From positions 63,546,501-63,610,500 of the forward strand of contig CM070901.1 in the NCBI GenBank assembly GCA_036417435.1: 64,000 nt of DNA, read 5' to 3'. Source of the DNA: Inia geoffrensis. Its lineage: Eukaryota; Chordata; Mammalia; Artiodactyla; Iniidae. The number at the start of each line of letters is the position of its first letter. Within the stretch, counting starts at the first letter, position 1. Below are positions 35,173-46,909 of the stretch, piece after piece. The position numbers and the translations under genes were made by a program. The notes beneath the pieces are model-generated. The model saw only the letters and a list, made by a program, of their open reading frames with translations. It ran no database searches and was not told the origin of the DNA.

Positions 35173-36804
35173 CGTGAGTCAAAGTATTAAATAAATACAT
35201 TTGACGTGGTTAAAAACAGGGGTTGGGGGGGTAATCTCGGTTTGGGGGAGATCTGGGCAACCTTCAATCTGGTGTGGATGTCCCACCACCCTCAAAACAA
35301 AGAGAGGCCCAGGAGCTGGCCCGGCACACGTCTGCGCACTACAGGTCATCTAGTGATGCTACGTAAAGTCAAAGATCCACCTCATGTCAGGGATTTGTTA
35401 ACACTAGAAAAAAAACCAAAGGAGTAATTTGGGATTCACATCAGGAAGTGATGATGACAACCTAGACTGGACACCAGCTCTTCTCTGATGAATACCTTAG
35501 TACACTACTTCCCTAAGTTCACAACACTTGCCATCTCCAGGATATCTGTATTTATGTATTTAAGAGGGATAAAAATATTGTCTTGATGAAACTGATCTAT
35601 GTCTTGTCAGAGGTGGAGGTTACAAGAATGCATGCGTGCATACGCGTGACTATACACGCACAGTGAATAAAGTCTGTAGATTATGCCGATGTCCATTTTC
35701 TGGTTTTGCCAGTACAGTTATGTGCGACGTCACCATTGGAGAAAGCTGGGTAAACTACACAGGACCCCTCTGTACTATATTATATGGAATTAATCTGTAT
35801 GTGTATATATAAAATTCTGCCTCCAGACTGCCTTTAGACTTGAGCTACAACATCAACTCTTCCCTGGGTCTGCCTCTCTTGGCCTGTCCTGCATATTTCA
35901 GACTCACCAGCTTGAAGTCGTGTGACTCAGCTGCTTCAATTAATCTCATATACAAAGACATCACTGGGTCTGTTTCTCTGGAGAATGCTACGATAGATTT
36001 TATACTAATATACTACAGTAATATATACATATATATAACCTGAAACAATACAGAAGAAACTGATACATGCTCGCCTCTCGCAGGAAGGACAGGACGGAGA
36101 GAGGGGAGCACCACCCCTATGTACCAAACAGCCTTTTGTGCTGCTGCCAGCCCGGCCGCCCCAGGTCCAAGCAGATATAATGGCGTGTGGCCCAGGCAGT
36201 GGCTACACAGCTAAGGATTTTAAGGCACAATGCAGCGAGGTGCCAGGGCCACGGTCACACACGTGGAACATTCTAAAGCCAAGAGCGGTCACAGGATTCT
36301 GCGCATGGGCCCCCGAGGGCACTTTGGAGGCCGTCGCAGACCCTCAGGTCCCACGTGAGGAGACAGCCCGCTAGAACACAGCAGGTGGCCCTCCTCCCAG
36401 ATCTCGCCCGGGTCAGCCTCCCGGGCACCCGGCCTCCTCTGCACAGCACCGGGCAGGCTCACAGAGGGAAGAGCGGCCCGAACCCAAAGGTCACACCAAA
36501 CCCCACGGGAGAAGAGTAAACCAAGGTGATGAGGGGAGAGGGGAGGGGTCCCTCGGGAAGCTGGCCACTCAGGGTTTCCAGCCTCTTCCACAGGAAGCCA
36601 GCTCACGAAGCACCAAGACCTGTCCTGGGTCACACTCAGAGGACTTGACCCCTGAGCCCACAGCCGCGCTTCCCAAGCCTCCTCGATGCTGACGACGCTG
36701 ACGCGGACCAGCATGGAGGAATGGGGGACTGCACGGCTGGGGGGCTGCTGGGAACTCAGGACTGGCCCACCCTGAGTCCCCGCACCAGCAGGTGCCACAC
36801 TCAC
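35168..36804. other. No gene; a widespread old repeat at 35826-36040
   Basis: The segment 35826-36040 ('ctgcatatttcagactcacc' and 'ctgtttctctggagaatgct') resembles a common ancient interspersed repeat whose family I cannot name. From about 36080 the DNA becomes GC-rich. Confidence 0.4.
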
Positions 36805-36852
36805 CGGATGGTCTCAATGATTTCGTGATCGGCATCGTGGGGTTTAAACGTC
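36805..36852 (-). pseudogene. DOT1L: DOT1L exon 2 relic
   Basis: On the minus strand a polypyrimidine/CAG acceptor (ending 36853) leads into a 48-nt segment reading HDADHEIIETIR, closely matching the HDAAHEIIETIR of DOT1L exon 2, followed by a GTGAGT donor (36804-36799). The segment appears 4 nt longer than expected at its start, which breaks the frame and introduces a TAA. It lies 29.6 kb above the exon 1 relic, which is the wrong side for a minus-strand gene. Confidence 0.72.
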
Positions 36853-37789
36853 CTGAAAGACAAAGGGACAGGGTTCAGAGCCATCCCTCCCCGCTCCGGT
36901 GATGGGGGCGACCAGAGGAGGCGGGTGCTGCAGCCCCCGGGACTCCCCGACGCGCGGGTCCTACCACAGAGCTCCACCCACAGCGCTGGGGCCCTGTCCT
37001 GCCACGTGGGACATGCTGGCTCCGGGAGCGCCTGTTCCTGCAGCGCCCTGCCGCCCAGCGGGCTGCGGGGAAGGGACCCGGACAGACTCGAAGCCCCGAC
37101 CCTCCTGCCCCATGACTTCCCCCGGGCGCTCCTGCAGCCTGGAAGCCACAGGTCTGCCTCTGAGTCCCTGAACTGCCGCAGGCCTCGGTTTCCATCTGTA
37201 AAATGGGGAAACACCACTCGTGCAGCCACCGGGAGCGGGCGAGCAGCGTTCCTCCCTCCCGCCCACGGCGCCGCTCTCCTGGCCTCACTGCACCCGCGGG
37301 CTGGCCTCGCTGCTTTCCCCGAGGAGCACGTCGGGGCTCTCTCTGGCCTTTCGCCGGGGTCTTGGCGGCCAGCTAACCCAAGACCCCGCAGAAACCAAGT
37401 GAGGATGACGCATCGTGTGAACGGTCTGTAACTCTAGACTGCACCTCCGCCCCGCCGGTGAAGGTTCCTATCGCGGTGAGGAGGGGCCTCGAAGAGGATG
37501 CACAGCGAGAGGAGGGCCTGCGAAGAGCACGAAGAGCACGGGCTGAAGCCGGAGGTGAGATGGTCAGGCCCAGAGCTGCCAGCCCTGCCCCGGGACAGCG
37601 ACTGCCCCTCTCAGACAAGGCCACCATTTCCACGCTTCACAGTGGAGGACGGCAACGCAGGCAGAGCCCCTACGGGCCAGGGCATGGATGCCCGGAAGGT
37701 CCCAGGACAGGGGCCCCCAAGGCGCAGCGGTCCTAACAGGTCAAACAACTCCGGAAACACCCTTTGTGTCCTAAGCCTCATCTTTGCAA
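36853..37789. other. GC-rich DNA beside the DOT1L relic
   Basis: Probably DOT1L intron-derived. A MIR-like trace ('ggtttccatctgtaaaatgg') lies near 37188-37208. No further exon recognised. Confidence 0.4.
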
Positions 37790-38045
37790 CAGCAGCCCTA
37801 CTGAGCTATAATTCACACAGAATGGGCCCCCGCTTCAAGTATACAGTTCAGTGGGTTTTAATACATTCAGAGCTGGGCAACCATGCCCTCTATCTAGTTC
37901 CAGAACATCCCATCACCCCATTAGCAGATGCACCCCAATCCCCTCCCCAGCCCCTGACAACACTAATCCACTCTCTGTTTCTGTGGATTTGCCCGTTCTG
38001 GACGTTTGTAAATAGAATTACGCTATGTGACCGGTTGCCCAGAAT
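37790..38045 (-). mobile_element. Old L1 3' UTR fragment, antisense
   Basis: 'gagctataattcacacag', 'tacagttcagtgggtttta' and 'ctccccagcccctgacaaca' match L1M 3' UTR in antisense. Confidence 0.7.
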
Positions 38046-38339
38046 CTTATTTTTTAAGGCAAAGGAAAAAAAACAATCTTCTATCGTTCTTAATAATATC
38101 CTCCAACTTACCAAGGACGGAGCAGTAAATATCTATTGAACTCGTATTACTTAGACAAGGCCGGGGGCGGGAGACGGAGCACGTGCCGCCCGTTCGGTCC
38201 AGCACAGGACAGCCCTGCAGACCAGTGGTTCCCGACACTGGGGAACCGACCCGCAGCTTCAGCGCCACTGCCGACCCAGAAACCCTGGGGAGGAACCACT
38301 GATGGGAACAATCGGCCCCAAGGCCTCCTGGCAAATGGC

Positions 38340-39285
38340 AGAAAACAGTGAGGACAGCTGGGTTTGGAAAACAGTCTGGCAGCTCCTCAAAGGTTAAACA
38401 GTTAGCAAATGACCCAGCAATTCCTCTCCTGGGTGTCTGCCCAAGAGAAATGAGAATATTCCACACGAAACCCTGAACATTGGGCTTCCCTGGTGGGGCA
38501 CTGGTTATGAATCCGCCTACCAATGCAGGGGACACAGGTTCGAGCCCTGGTCTAGGAAGATCCCACATGCCACGGAGCAATGAAGCCCGTGCGCCACAAC
38601 TACAGAGCCTGTGTGCTGCAACCACTGAAGCCCGCGTGCCTAGAGCCGGTGCTCCGCAACGAGAGAAGCCACTACAATGAGAAGCCCACACACTGCAACA
38701 AAGACTAGAGCCCACTCACCACAACTAGAGAAAGCCCGCGTGCAGCAACGGAGACCCAACGCAGCCAAAAAAAAAAAAAAAAAAACCACACCCAAAACCC
38801 GAACATTAATGTTCGCAGAGGCGTGATTCACAACCGCCAAAAGGTGGAAACCACCCAAATGTCCATCAACAGATGAACGAATAAACAAATGTGTCCCTCC
38901 ACACACTGAAATATTATCCATCCACGAAAAAAGAGTGAAGCACTGACACTCGCTACAACGTGGATGGACCCTGAGAACACGATGCTCAGTGAGAGAAGCC
39001 AGACGGAGGACACACAGTGTGTGTGATTCCATTGATGGGAAACGTCCAGAACAGGCAAGTGCACAGAGACAGAGAGTGGGTTCCTGGTTGTCAGAGGCTG
39101 GGGAGGGGGATGGGAGGGATGCTAATGGGGATGGGGTTTCCTCTCGGGGTGACAGAATGTTCCAAAATTGGTAGTAGTGACGACTGCACTCAGTGAATAC
39201 ACTACAAAGCAGGGAACGGCACGCTTTAGGTGGATGAGGTGAAGACTGTGGGAATTACACCTCAAAACAGCTATCAACAACAGCA
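38340..39285 (+). mobile_element. Old L1 3' end, split by a SINE
   Basis: L1 ORF2-end and 3' UTR phrases occur on both sides of the SINE at 38482-38785: 'gacccagcaattcctctcct' before, then 'aaatgtccatcaacagatga', 'cgtggatggaccctgagaac' and 'ggggtgacagaatgttcc' after. Confidence 0.85.
38482..38785 (+). mobile_element. Full-length CHR-type SINE nested in L1
   Basis: Complete head, body and poly(A) tail. Flanked by 'accctgaacatt' (38470-38481) and 'acccgaacatt' (38797-38807), a clear target-site duplication. Confidence 0.95.
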
Positions 39286-39288
39286 ACA

Positions 39289-39420
39289 GGGACTTCCCTT
39301 GCGGTCCAGTGGTTACGACTCTGTGCTTTCACTGCCGAGGGTCCAGTTTCAATCCCTGGTTGGGGAACTAAGATCCCACGAGCTGCATGGCGCGGCGAAA
39401 AACAAACAAAAAACCACAAC
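39289..39420 (+). mobile_element. Short tRNA-derived SINE
   Basis: Head 'gggacttcccttgcggtcca', B-box-like 'gtttcaatccctgg', 'aactaagatcccacgagctg', then an A/C-rich tail. Confidence 0.88.
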
Positions 39421-41318
39421 ACAACCTATAGGAGGAAATGTGAGGCACTGTTAAAAGCACCTCCACCTCAGTAGGAAAATACTGAGCATCTAAGACACTC
39501 ATGTGGCCGACGGACTCTGTTCCTGGTCCACAACATTCCGTGAGTCCAGACAGACAGTCCTGGTAGCCCTGAACTCCCTGGGCTCCTGTACCCACTGAAA
39601 GCAGAGAAGACGCCACGCTTCCCGCAGGGTCTGCTCGGAGACAAACGCACACAGCACAGTGTACAAGGCGCTGAGGTAGCCACAGGCTGCGGAGGAGGGT
39701 CTACAACTTTCCACCAATGCTCTCCCGTGCCACACTCCTCCTGAGGGGAGCCGGCCCCTGTGCACTGAGGAGCCTCAGCAGCCCTGTGGGGCCCACGTGC
39801 AGAGGAGCCACAGGAGGGGCCTCCTGGAAGCCAGGCATCCCGCCTGGTCCGGCCTTCAGATGGGGCAGCCCTGGCTGAAGCCCCTACTGCAGCCTCCTGA
39901 GGGACCCTCGGCCGGAATCCCCTGGCCTGCCTGCTCTGAATCCCTGCCCTCAGAAACCACGGGAGGTCATCAGTGTGCGTCGTCTCAAGCTGCTAAATTC
40001 ATGTCTGCGTTTAGGCCGATACCCTACACCCTGTGAGCACGGCCCGTAAGAACAAGTCTTAGAGCCATGGGAGGACGTGACAGTACCCAGGAGAATCTCA
40101 TTCCGGTCACCACTGTGGAGTTACAAAACAGCGTGCGCGCTCTGAAAGGACCCCGTGAGCACGCGCGTGTGCCCGAGAGTGCGCCGCGTGGCAGCCCCGT
40201 GCCGGCTCGGACTGCGCTCCCTCCCTCGGCCTCCTCAGGAGGCTGGACGTGCCCCAGAGAGCTCCTCCTGCAGGGCCGGCAGGGGCCCTCACGGCACGCG
40301 AGCCGCAGCCCTGGCCGAGCCACCGCGTCTCAGGCCGCATCACACAGACCTGGCAAGACAGGGGCCCGGAATGTGGTCTCATCCGTGATGAGATGAACTC
40401 AAGCTTTCCCAAGCTTTAAAACCAGAACGAAAGGAAGGAAACAGTTTACAACGTGCCTCCTACAATCTCAGGATGCTGCTTGAGGAACTGGCCAGCTTCC
40501 AGCGACCGTCCTGAGTCGTATGATTTCAGGTGCCCTGATCACCATGGATGATTCAGAAGCTCTCACATCTTCTCGGCTGTGGCCTCTTCGTTCTGCTTCA
40601 CAGGCCTTCAGAACAGAGCGACGCCAGAAGCCGACCCAGCAAGGTCCGACTGAGGACAGCCCTGAGGAAGCCCGCGCTCAGGAGCACCCACACCTCCTCC
40701 CCCGGGGGAGCCCTGGAACTCCGGGGTTTGAGGCCAGCCCTGGTCTCGCTGCACGGGATGCCCGGCCTCCCCGTCCCAGCCACAGCCCTGGCCCGCTGCT
40801 GCTGGCTGCTTGCTGACTCTCTGACTAGCCCAGGCTCTTCTCACTCACAGCCTCAGAGCCTCCTCAGGAAGCCTCGGAGAATTCAAACAGAGGTTCTACG
40901 TATATTAGCTAACAATGGAAACAAGTCAAAAATCATGACAACTTAATACCTAAGACAATCAAAGTAAGAAGAATCAGGGGGTGCTTATTGTTTATCTGGG
41001 AAGAGATAAGAGTGCTAAGTAAGAGAGGAGGTTATTGGCAGCTCGGTTTTGAATTCTTAGAACCAGTGACAAAAACCAAATAAAATGTGTCTCTAAATTC
41101 TTTTATACCTTCAAAACACATGTCTCTATGGCATGTCAACTCATCTTCCCCTCAAAGTTGTTTTGCCCAGGCTATATTTAGCAGGTTACTTAAGCCTTTC
41201 AGCGTTTGGTACTAAAAGGATTTGCATATAAAACACATTATATATATACATTTTTAATTTTTTTAAGTTCGGTCTTCAACTTTTCAAGTGCTTAAGTGCT
41301 GAAGGCCACAGAAGGGGC
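39421..41318. other. GC-rich to mixed DNA, no exon assigned
   Basis: CpG-rich patches at 40060-40330; open frames are compositional. No repeat family assigned. Confidence 0.4.
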
Positions 41319-41325
41319 CGACTCA

Positions 41326-41432
41326 CCTGGTCTTGGTCCTCTAGGGAGGGAAACCAGATCGTTCTCTAGGTCGCTGTTCACGCACACGAGGTGGCTGAGA
41401 CTGAACTTCTGGTTTAGCTTCCACTCTCGGCT
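41326..41432 (-). other. Exon-like segment, gene not recognised
   Basis: On the minus strand a 'gtattttag' acceptor leads into about 107 nt reading EWKLNQKFSLSHLVCVNSDL and then ENDLVSLPRGPRPG in one frame, followed by a GTGAGT donor (41331-41326 region). Codon-like composition and both splice signals look genuine, but I cannot name the protein. It lies upstream of the DOT1L exon 2 relic on the same strand, so it may come from a third gene fragment. Confidence 0.4.
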
Positions 41433-41439
41433 AAAATAC

Positions 41440-43434
41440 AAGGGAAAAAACACATTATAAAGAAACACATTCCACAGGAGAAAAACAACTAAAGAAACAA
41501 CCAAGGCATAATGATCACTTTAAGTTCAGAATATTTTTAACATAGTGTCCTATATATGTGAAACATAAATTTTTATAAAGATATTCTGTACCAATCTAGA
41601 ACTGTAGGGGAAATTTTAGTTTCTCACTCAAGGCTATAACTCACAATAAGCTGCTTTTTATTTACAACCATATTTTTTCCATAAAGTTACATCCACATTG
41701 AGACAGCATAAAAGGTATCACTACAAAATTCAAAAATGCAAAATGAGCCACTCCGTGTAAATACATATACAAAATAAAAAGCCATCTTTATCTTAGGAAG
41801 ACAAGAGTATATGACACATCCTTTCTAATTCCCTAGTATGCTGCCCTGCAAATTTAATACTGCTCAGCAGTCTCTTCTAAACCCCATCCCATATTTTTTT
41901 TAAAAAAATCCATATTTTGATAGTTCAAAATATACAGTTTAGTGTGCTCTACCATCTAAAAATACTATCTTTAAGTTAAAATGCACATAAAAAAACAAGA
42001 TAGGAACGTGTTGATAGCATCTCAAATAGTCAAAGAAGTCCTTCAGCTCCCTATTGTTCTTCCTAATGGGGGAGGTGTGCATTTATTTAAGGACTGACCC
42101 CAACAATATTTCTTAATTAATTCTTGGGGGTGGCAGGGGAAGTAATAGTTCATTTTAAGGTACCCTCCAAACGTTTCTGCTAACTGCTAAATTGAACACA
42201 TATATTTAAAGTAACTACGCTAAAAACAAAATGACATCTGCATCTACTATTACCTTTTCCTTAATACATTGGCATTTTCAGTATTCCCAACCTCTGCAGG
42301 CTGTGTCTATTGCCTAAATATTTATGGTCCGAGGAAGAGACAAAATACATATACCTGCAAAGGATGCTCAAACCCCTCAGCAGGAATATGAAGAATGTAT
42401 CCTCAAATCAGAAAGCTAGTCATTTCAGTCCTATTTTTATGGCTGATCACCTCTGAGTACCTCAGCCCAGGCAGTGGCTCAACTCTTTCATAATTTATCT
42501 AGCTGGGATATTATAATTTGAAAGGACACATTTGGATACAAAGAGATATGTTTCTTACAAAAACAGCCATTTGCTCTAATTTCACCCACTGTAACCTAAA
42601 GGTGTATTATCTCCTACCCCAGCAGTTTTTAACAGATTTTCCTGTCTCCCCCAATTGTTTTTCTTCCATATAGATTTCCCATTTCCCTCAAAATGAAGTT
42701 GCTTTCCATGTTCTAGAATTTTGCTAGTTAAAAAATTTTTTTTAATGTTTAATTTTCCCAGGTTTTTAGTATGTATTTATTCCTACAATGACCATATCTT
42801 AATTTATTTCTACACCAGATAAAGAACCAAGCACAGTGCCATTAGACATAGATGTTCAGTAACTATTGGTTCATTTAAAATTAAATTACATTTTTAGTTC
42901 TCTAACACAAAACATGTAGGAGAATGTTCTATGCCTGACCAGGGGACCTAAGTTACAGCCCTGAGACCACTTCTATCTGTATTTAGAATTTAAGACTACA
43001 TAATAATTTGACCGAAAATGTGATGCCTAAAAAAGGTAGTTATTTAGAAATTTCAGCTAAGCGGGGCAGGGCCTAAAAGCAAAACTTGCTTCAGTATGAA
43101 AGTAAAACAGAATTAAAGGATATTCTCTAACAAAGTCTGACGAAGCTAGTATGTTTAATAAAGTAATAAAAATAGCAAATGTACACATTTTAATTTAAAT
43201 GTCTCAGAAAAACCTTGACTCATTCAAACCAAGATAAAGAATTCTGGCTGACCAATTCAGATTCTTTTCAAAACAGATTACTGAAACAAAACTAACTGCA
43301 AATAACAAAACAAAAAATTCTTCATTATCCTTTAAGGATTTAAAATTAAAAAACAGAAATTTAAGGAAGTCCCAACATCTTACAAATAATCCAGACGTTA
43401 ATTTAGCAACCTAACTTTTAGATATTAGATGATG
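41440..43434. other. AT-rich DNA before the satellite, nothing recognised
   Basis: No gene or repeat assigned. It ends sharply at the first satellite monomer. Confidence 0.5.
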
Positions 43435-45178
43435 TTTTGTTTTTGAAATTTATTTTTATAATGGGATTTAGCTGAATTTCACTGCTGTGTTTATGCCGCT
43501 GTACACACACATGATTCTCTTATGGAGACCTATAAATACATAGGTTTTAAGTTTCTTAGTAGTCAGGTATATTCCTATGCATTGAATATGGGGTGTTGAG
43601 TCCATTTCGTTGAGCAAGGAGTAGGTTTTTTCTATTACATATTTGGCTTATGGAACGGTATCTGTACTAATTTCAACCTCTGGTTTTATGCAGCCTCCCA
43701 ACTCACCTTTCCCCTTTAGCAAGCATAAGTTCCTTTTCTAAATGTGAGACTCTGTTCTGTTTTGTAATTCAGTTCATGTGTAGCCGTGTTTACATTCCCT
43801 GTAGTAGTGATATCTTATGATATTTCTTTTTCTGTGTGATTTATTTCACTTAGAATCATCGTACCTAAATCCACTCATTATGCTGCTACGGGCCTGATGA
43901 CATTGATTTCACTGCTGAGTGATATTCCATTGTACGTAAGTACCACAACTTCTTTATCCATTTTTCTCTTTCTGGGCTATTGAAGTTGTACCATAGTCGA
44001 GGTTCCTGTAAACAGAGCAGCCCCAAACTTTGGGGTGGCTGTGTCTTTTTCATTTAAATTTTCCTAATCTATAGGAGCATAAGTGGAAGTGCCCTAGGCT
44101 ATATAGCTTGGTGTTTTAGATATTTCAGGAAACACCGTACACTTCTCAGGTGTGGCTGTTAGCAATTTACATCCCGCCCATCAGCATAACAAGGCTGCCT
44201 GTTCTCCATGGCCTGTCCTGCCTTTGTGGTTTTTACACTTTTTTCAGACGGCCCTTTTGAGCGGTGGGAAGTGAGAATTCATTGTAGTGCAGATTTTGAT
44301 TCCAGGCTTGCTTTGTTGGCCAAAAAGGGCGTATACGTTTTTTCCTGAATATATTCAGGAAAAAACGCATACGCCCTTTTTGGCCAAGTGCATCATTGTC
44401 GACGTTCTGCCTTTTTCCTATGCTTTCAATGCAATTCCAATCTACCACCTGAAATCGGTTTCCTGCAATACTGCCTCGCTTTCAAGTCCTCTTCACAACC
44501 TTACTTCGATATATTTTTGGATGATAGCGGTCATTTGTAACTCTGCAGGTTTGTGAATTACAATGCCCCTTAGGTCCTTGTTTCAAGTCGCTTTCTTGTG
44601 AGCTGGCTGCAAAACCGCAGAATTGCTTCAGGCCCTAATCTGGTTGCGGAACGGCACACTGAGCCTTCGGTGAATTCTTCTTCCTGGTGGGAAATCAGAG
44701 TTCAATGTGCCCGTCCAAACACCTAGAGTTAGTCGCTCATTGGTTCTCCCTATCCCTGTTCATCTTCCGCAGAAATTGCAAACTGGGCCAAACAGGAAGT
44801 TAAAGGCACTGTCTCTCCAAGTGGGGAGAGTGTTAGTAAAACATCTGGAATGGCGAACCCGAGTACCAGGGGACGAAAACTAAGATGCGTTTTAGAAACT
44901 TTGCCCGATCACATGGTGGACCATACTTTGGGTTTCCCATGCCTCTTTTAGCTGAAGAATGAATCCCTGAAACCTGGAGATTTGGGAACCATGGAATGGG
45001 TACCATGCACTATTACATCAAGGGGTCTGCATTTGCTCACCGAACCTCATCAATCCTATCAGCCCCAAGTGTCCAGCCTTATATCTCCCTCAGCTGTGGA
45101 TGTACATGTGGTTAATCCAGGTTGCATCACAAGCCCTGAATGAATTAAAGAATTTCTCTCTATTTCACTGTCTTTGTG
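43435..45178. repeat. Satellite monomer 1 (first of the array)
   Basis: 1744 bp. Its left edge coincides with the L1 3' terminus (T-rich then 'gaaatttatttttataatgg'). Palindrome at 44316-44387 is intact apart from one mismatch. Confidence 0.9.
44316..44387. mobile_element. 72-bp palindrome resembling a mariner MITE (one per monomer)
   Basis: Two arms of 36 bp with no spacer, outer ends 'ttggccaaaaagggcgta' and centre 'tgaatatattca'. The outer sequence, preceded in most monomers by 'ggttggcc', resembles the terminal inverted repeats of mammalian mariner elements and the layout of short mariner MITEs such as human MADE1. Equivalent palindromes lie at 46045-46116, 47787-47858, 55215-55286, 56954-57025, 58699-58770, 60444-60515, 62187-62258 and 63936-64000 (cut by the window); 49531-49566 is a half copy. 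Family assignment is inference. Confidence 0.6.
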
Positions 45179-46909
45179 TTTTGTTTTTGAAATTTATTTT
45201 TATAATGGAATTTAGCTGATTTTCACTGCTGTGTTTATGCCGCTGTACACACACATGATTCTCTTATGGAGACCTATAAATACATAGGTTTTAAGTTTCT
45301 TAGTAGTCAGGTATATTCCTATGCATTGAATACGGGGGGGTGTTGAGTCCATTTCGTTGAGGAAGGAGTAGGTCTTGTCTATTACATATTTGGCTTATGC
45401 AACGGTATCTGTACTAATTTCAACCTCTGGTTTTATGCAGCCTCCCAACTCACCTTTCCCCTTAAGCAAGCGTAAGTTTCTTTTCTAAATGTGAGACTCT
45501 GTTCTGATTTGTAATTCAGTTCATGTGTAGCCGTGTTTACATTCCCTGTATTAGTGATATCTTATGATAAGTTTCTTTTTCTGTGTGACTTATTTCTCTT
45601 AGAATCATCGTACCTAAATCCACTCATTATGCTTCTACGGCCTGATGACATTGATTTCATGGCTCAGTGATATTCCATTGTACGTAAGTACCACAACTTC
45701 TTTTATCCATTTTTCTATTTCTGGGCTATTGAAGTTGTACAGTAGTTGAGGTTCTTGTAAACAGAGCAGCCCCAAACTTTGAGGTGGCTGTGTCTTTTTC
45801 ATTTAAATTTTCCTGATCTCTAGGACCATAAGTGGAAGTGCCCTAGGCTATGTAGCTTGGTTTTTTTAGATGTTTCAGGAAACACCATTCACTTCTCAGG
45901 TGTGGCTGTTAGCAATTTACATCCCGTCCATCAGCATAACAAGGCTGCCTGTTCTCTGGATTTACACATTTTTTAGATGGCCCTTTTGACCGGTGGGAAG
46001 CGAGACTTCATTATAGTGTGGAATTCCATTGCAGGCTTGCTTGGTTGGCAAAAAAGTGCATATGCGTTTTTTCCTGAATATATTCAGGAAAAAATGCATA
46101 CGCCCTTTTTGGCCAAGTGAATCATTGTTGAAGTTCTGCCTCTTTTCATATGCTTTAAATGCCATTCCTATCTACCTCCTGCAATCGGTTTCTTGCAATT
46201 CTGCCTCGCTTTCAAGTCCTCTTCTCAGCCTTACTTCAATATATTTTTCGATGATAGCAGTCATTTGCAATTCTGCAGGTTTGTGAATTACAGTGCCCCT
46301 AAGCTCCTCTTTGCAACTCGCTTTCTTGTGAGCTTGCCACAAAACTGTAGAATTGCTTCAGGCCCTAGTGTGGTTCCGGCACGGCACACTGAGCCTTTGG
46401 TTAATTCTTCTTCCTGGTGGGAAAAGAGAGTTAAATGTGCCCGTCCAAACACCTAGAGTTAGTCTCTCATTGGTTCTCCCTATTTCTGTTCATCTTCCGC
46501 AGAAATTGCAAACTGGGCCAAACAGGAGGTTAAAAACACTGAATCTCCAATTAGGGACAGTGTTAGTAAAGCATCTGGAATGGCGAACCCGAGTACATGG
46601 GGACAAAAACAGATGCGTTTTAGAAACTTTGCCCGATCACATGGTGGACCATACTCTGGGTTTCCCATGCATAATTTAGCTGAAGGATGAATCCCTTAAG
46701 CCTGGAGATTTGGGACCCATGGAATGGGTACCATGCAGTATTACATCAAAGGGTCTGCATTTGCTCACCTAACCTCACCAGGCCTATCAGCCACAAGTGT
46801 CCAGCCTTATGTCTCCCCCAGCTGTGGATGTAGATGTGGAAAATCCATGTTTCATCACAAGCCCTGAATGAATTATTTAAGAATTTCTCTCTATTTCACT
46901 GTCTTTGTG
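45179..46909. repeat. Satellite monomer 2
   Basis: 1731 bp. Its central part (about 46140-46900) is nearly identical to that of monomer 7, closer than to its neighbours. Palindrome at 46045-46116. Confidence 0.9.

Noticed and set aside
41318..41440. Assigning the exon-like segment to DOT1L or another 19p13.3 gene
   Set aside because: The peptide does not match DOT1L as I know it, and I could not place it in any neighbour. Position alone is not enough.
43615..43640. CENP-B box candidate ('tttcgttgagcaaggag') in each monomer
   Set aside because: The TTCGTTG start matches, but the required CGGG part is absent, and the site lies in L1-derived sequence. No support for a functional box.
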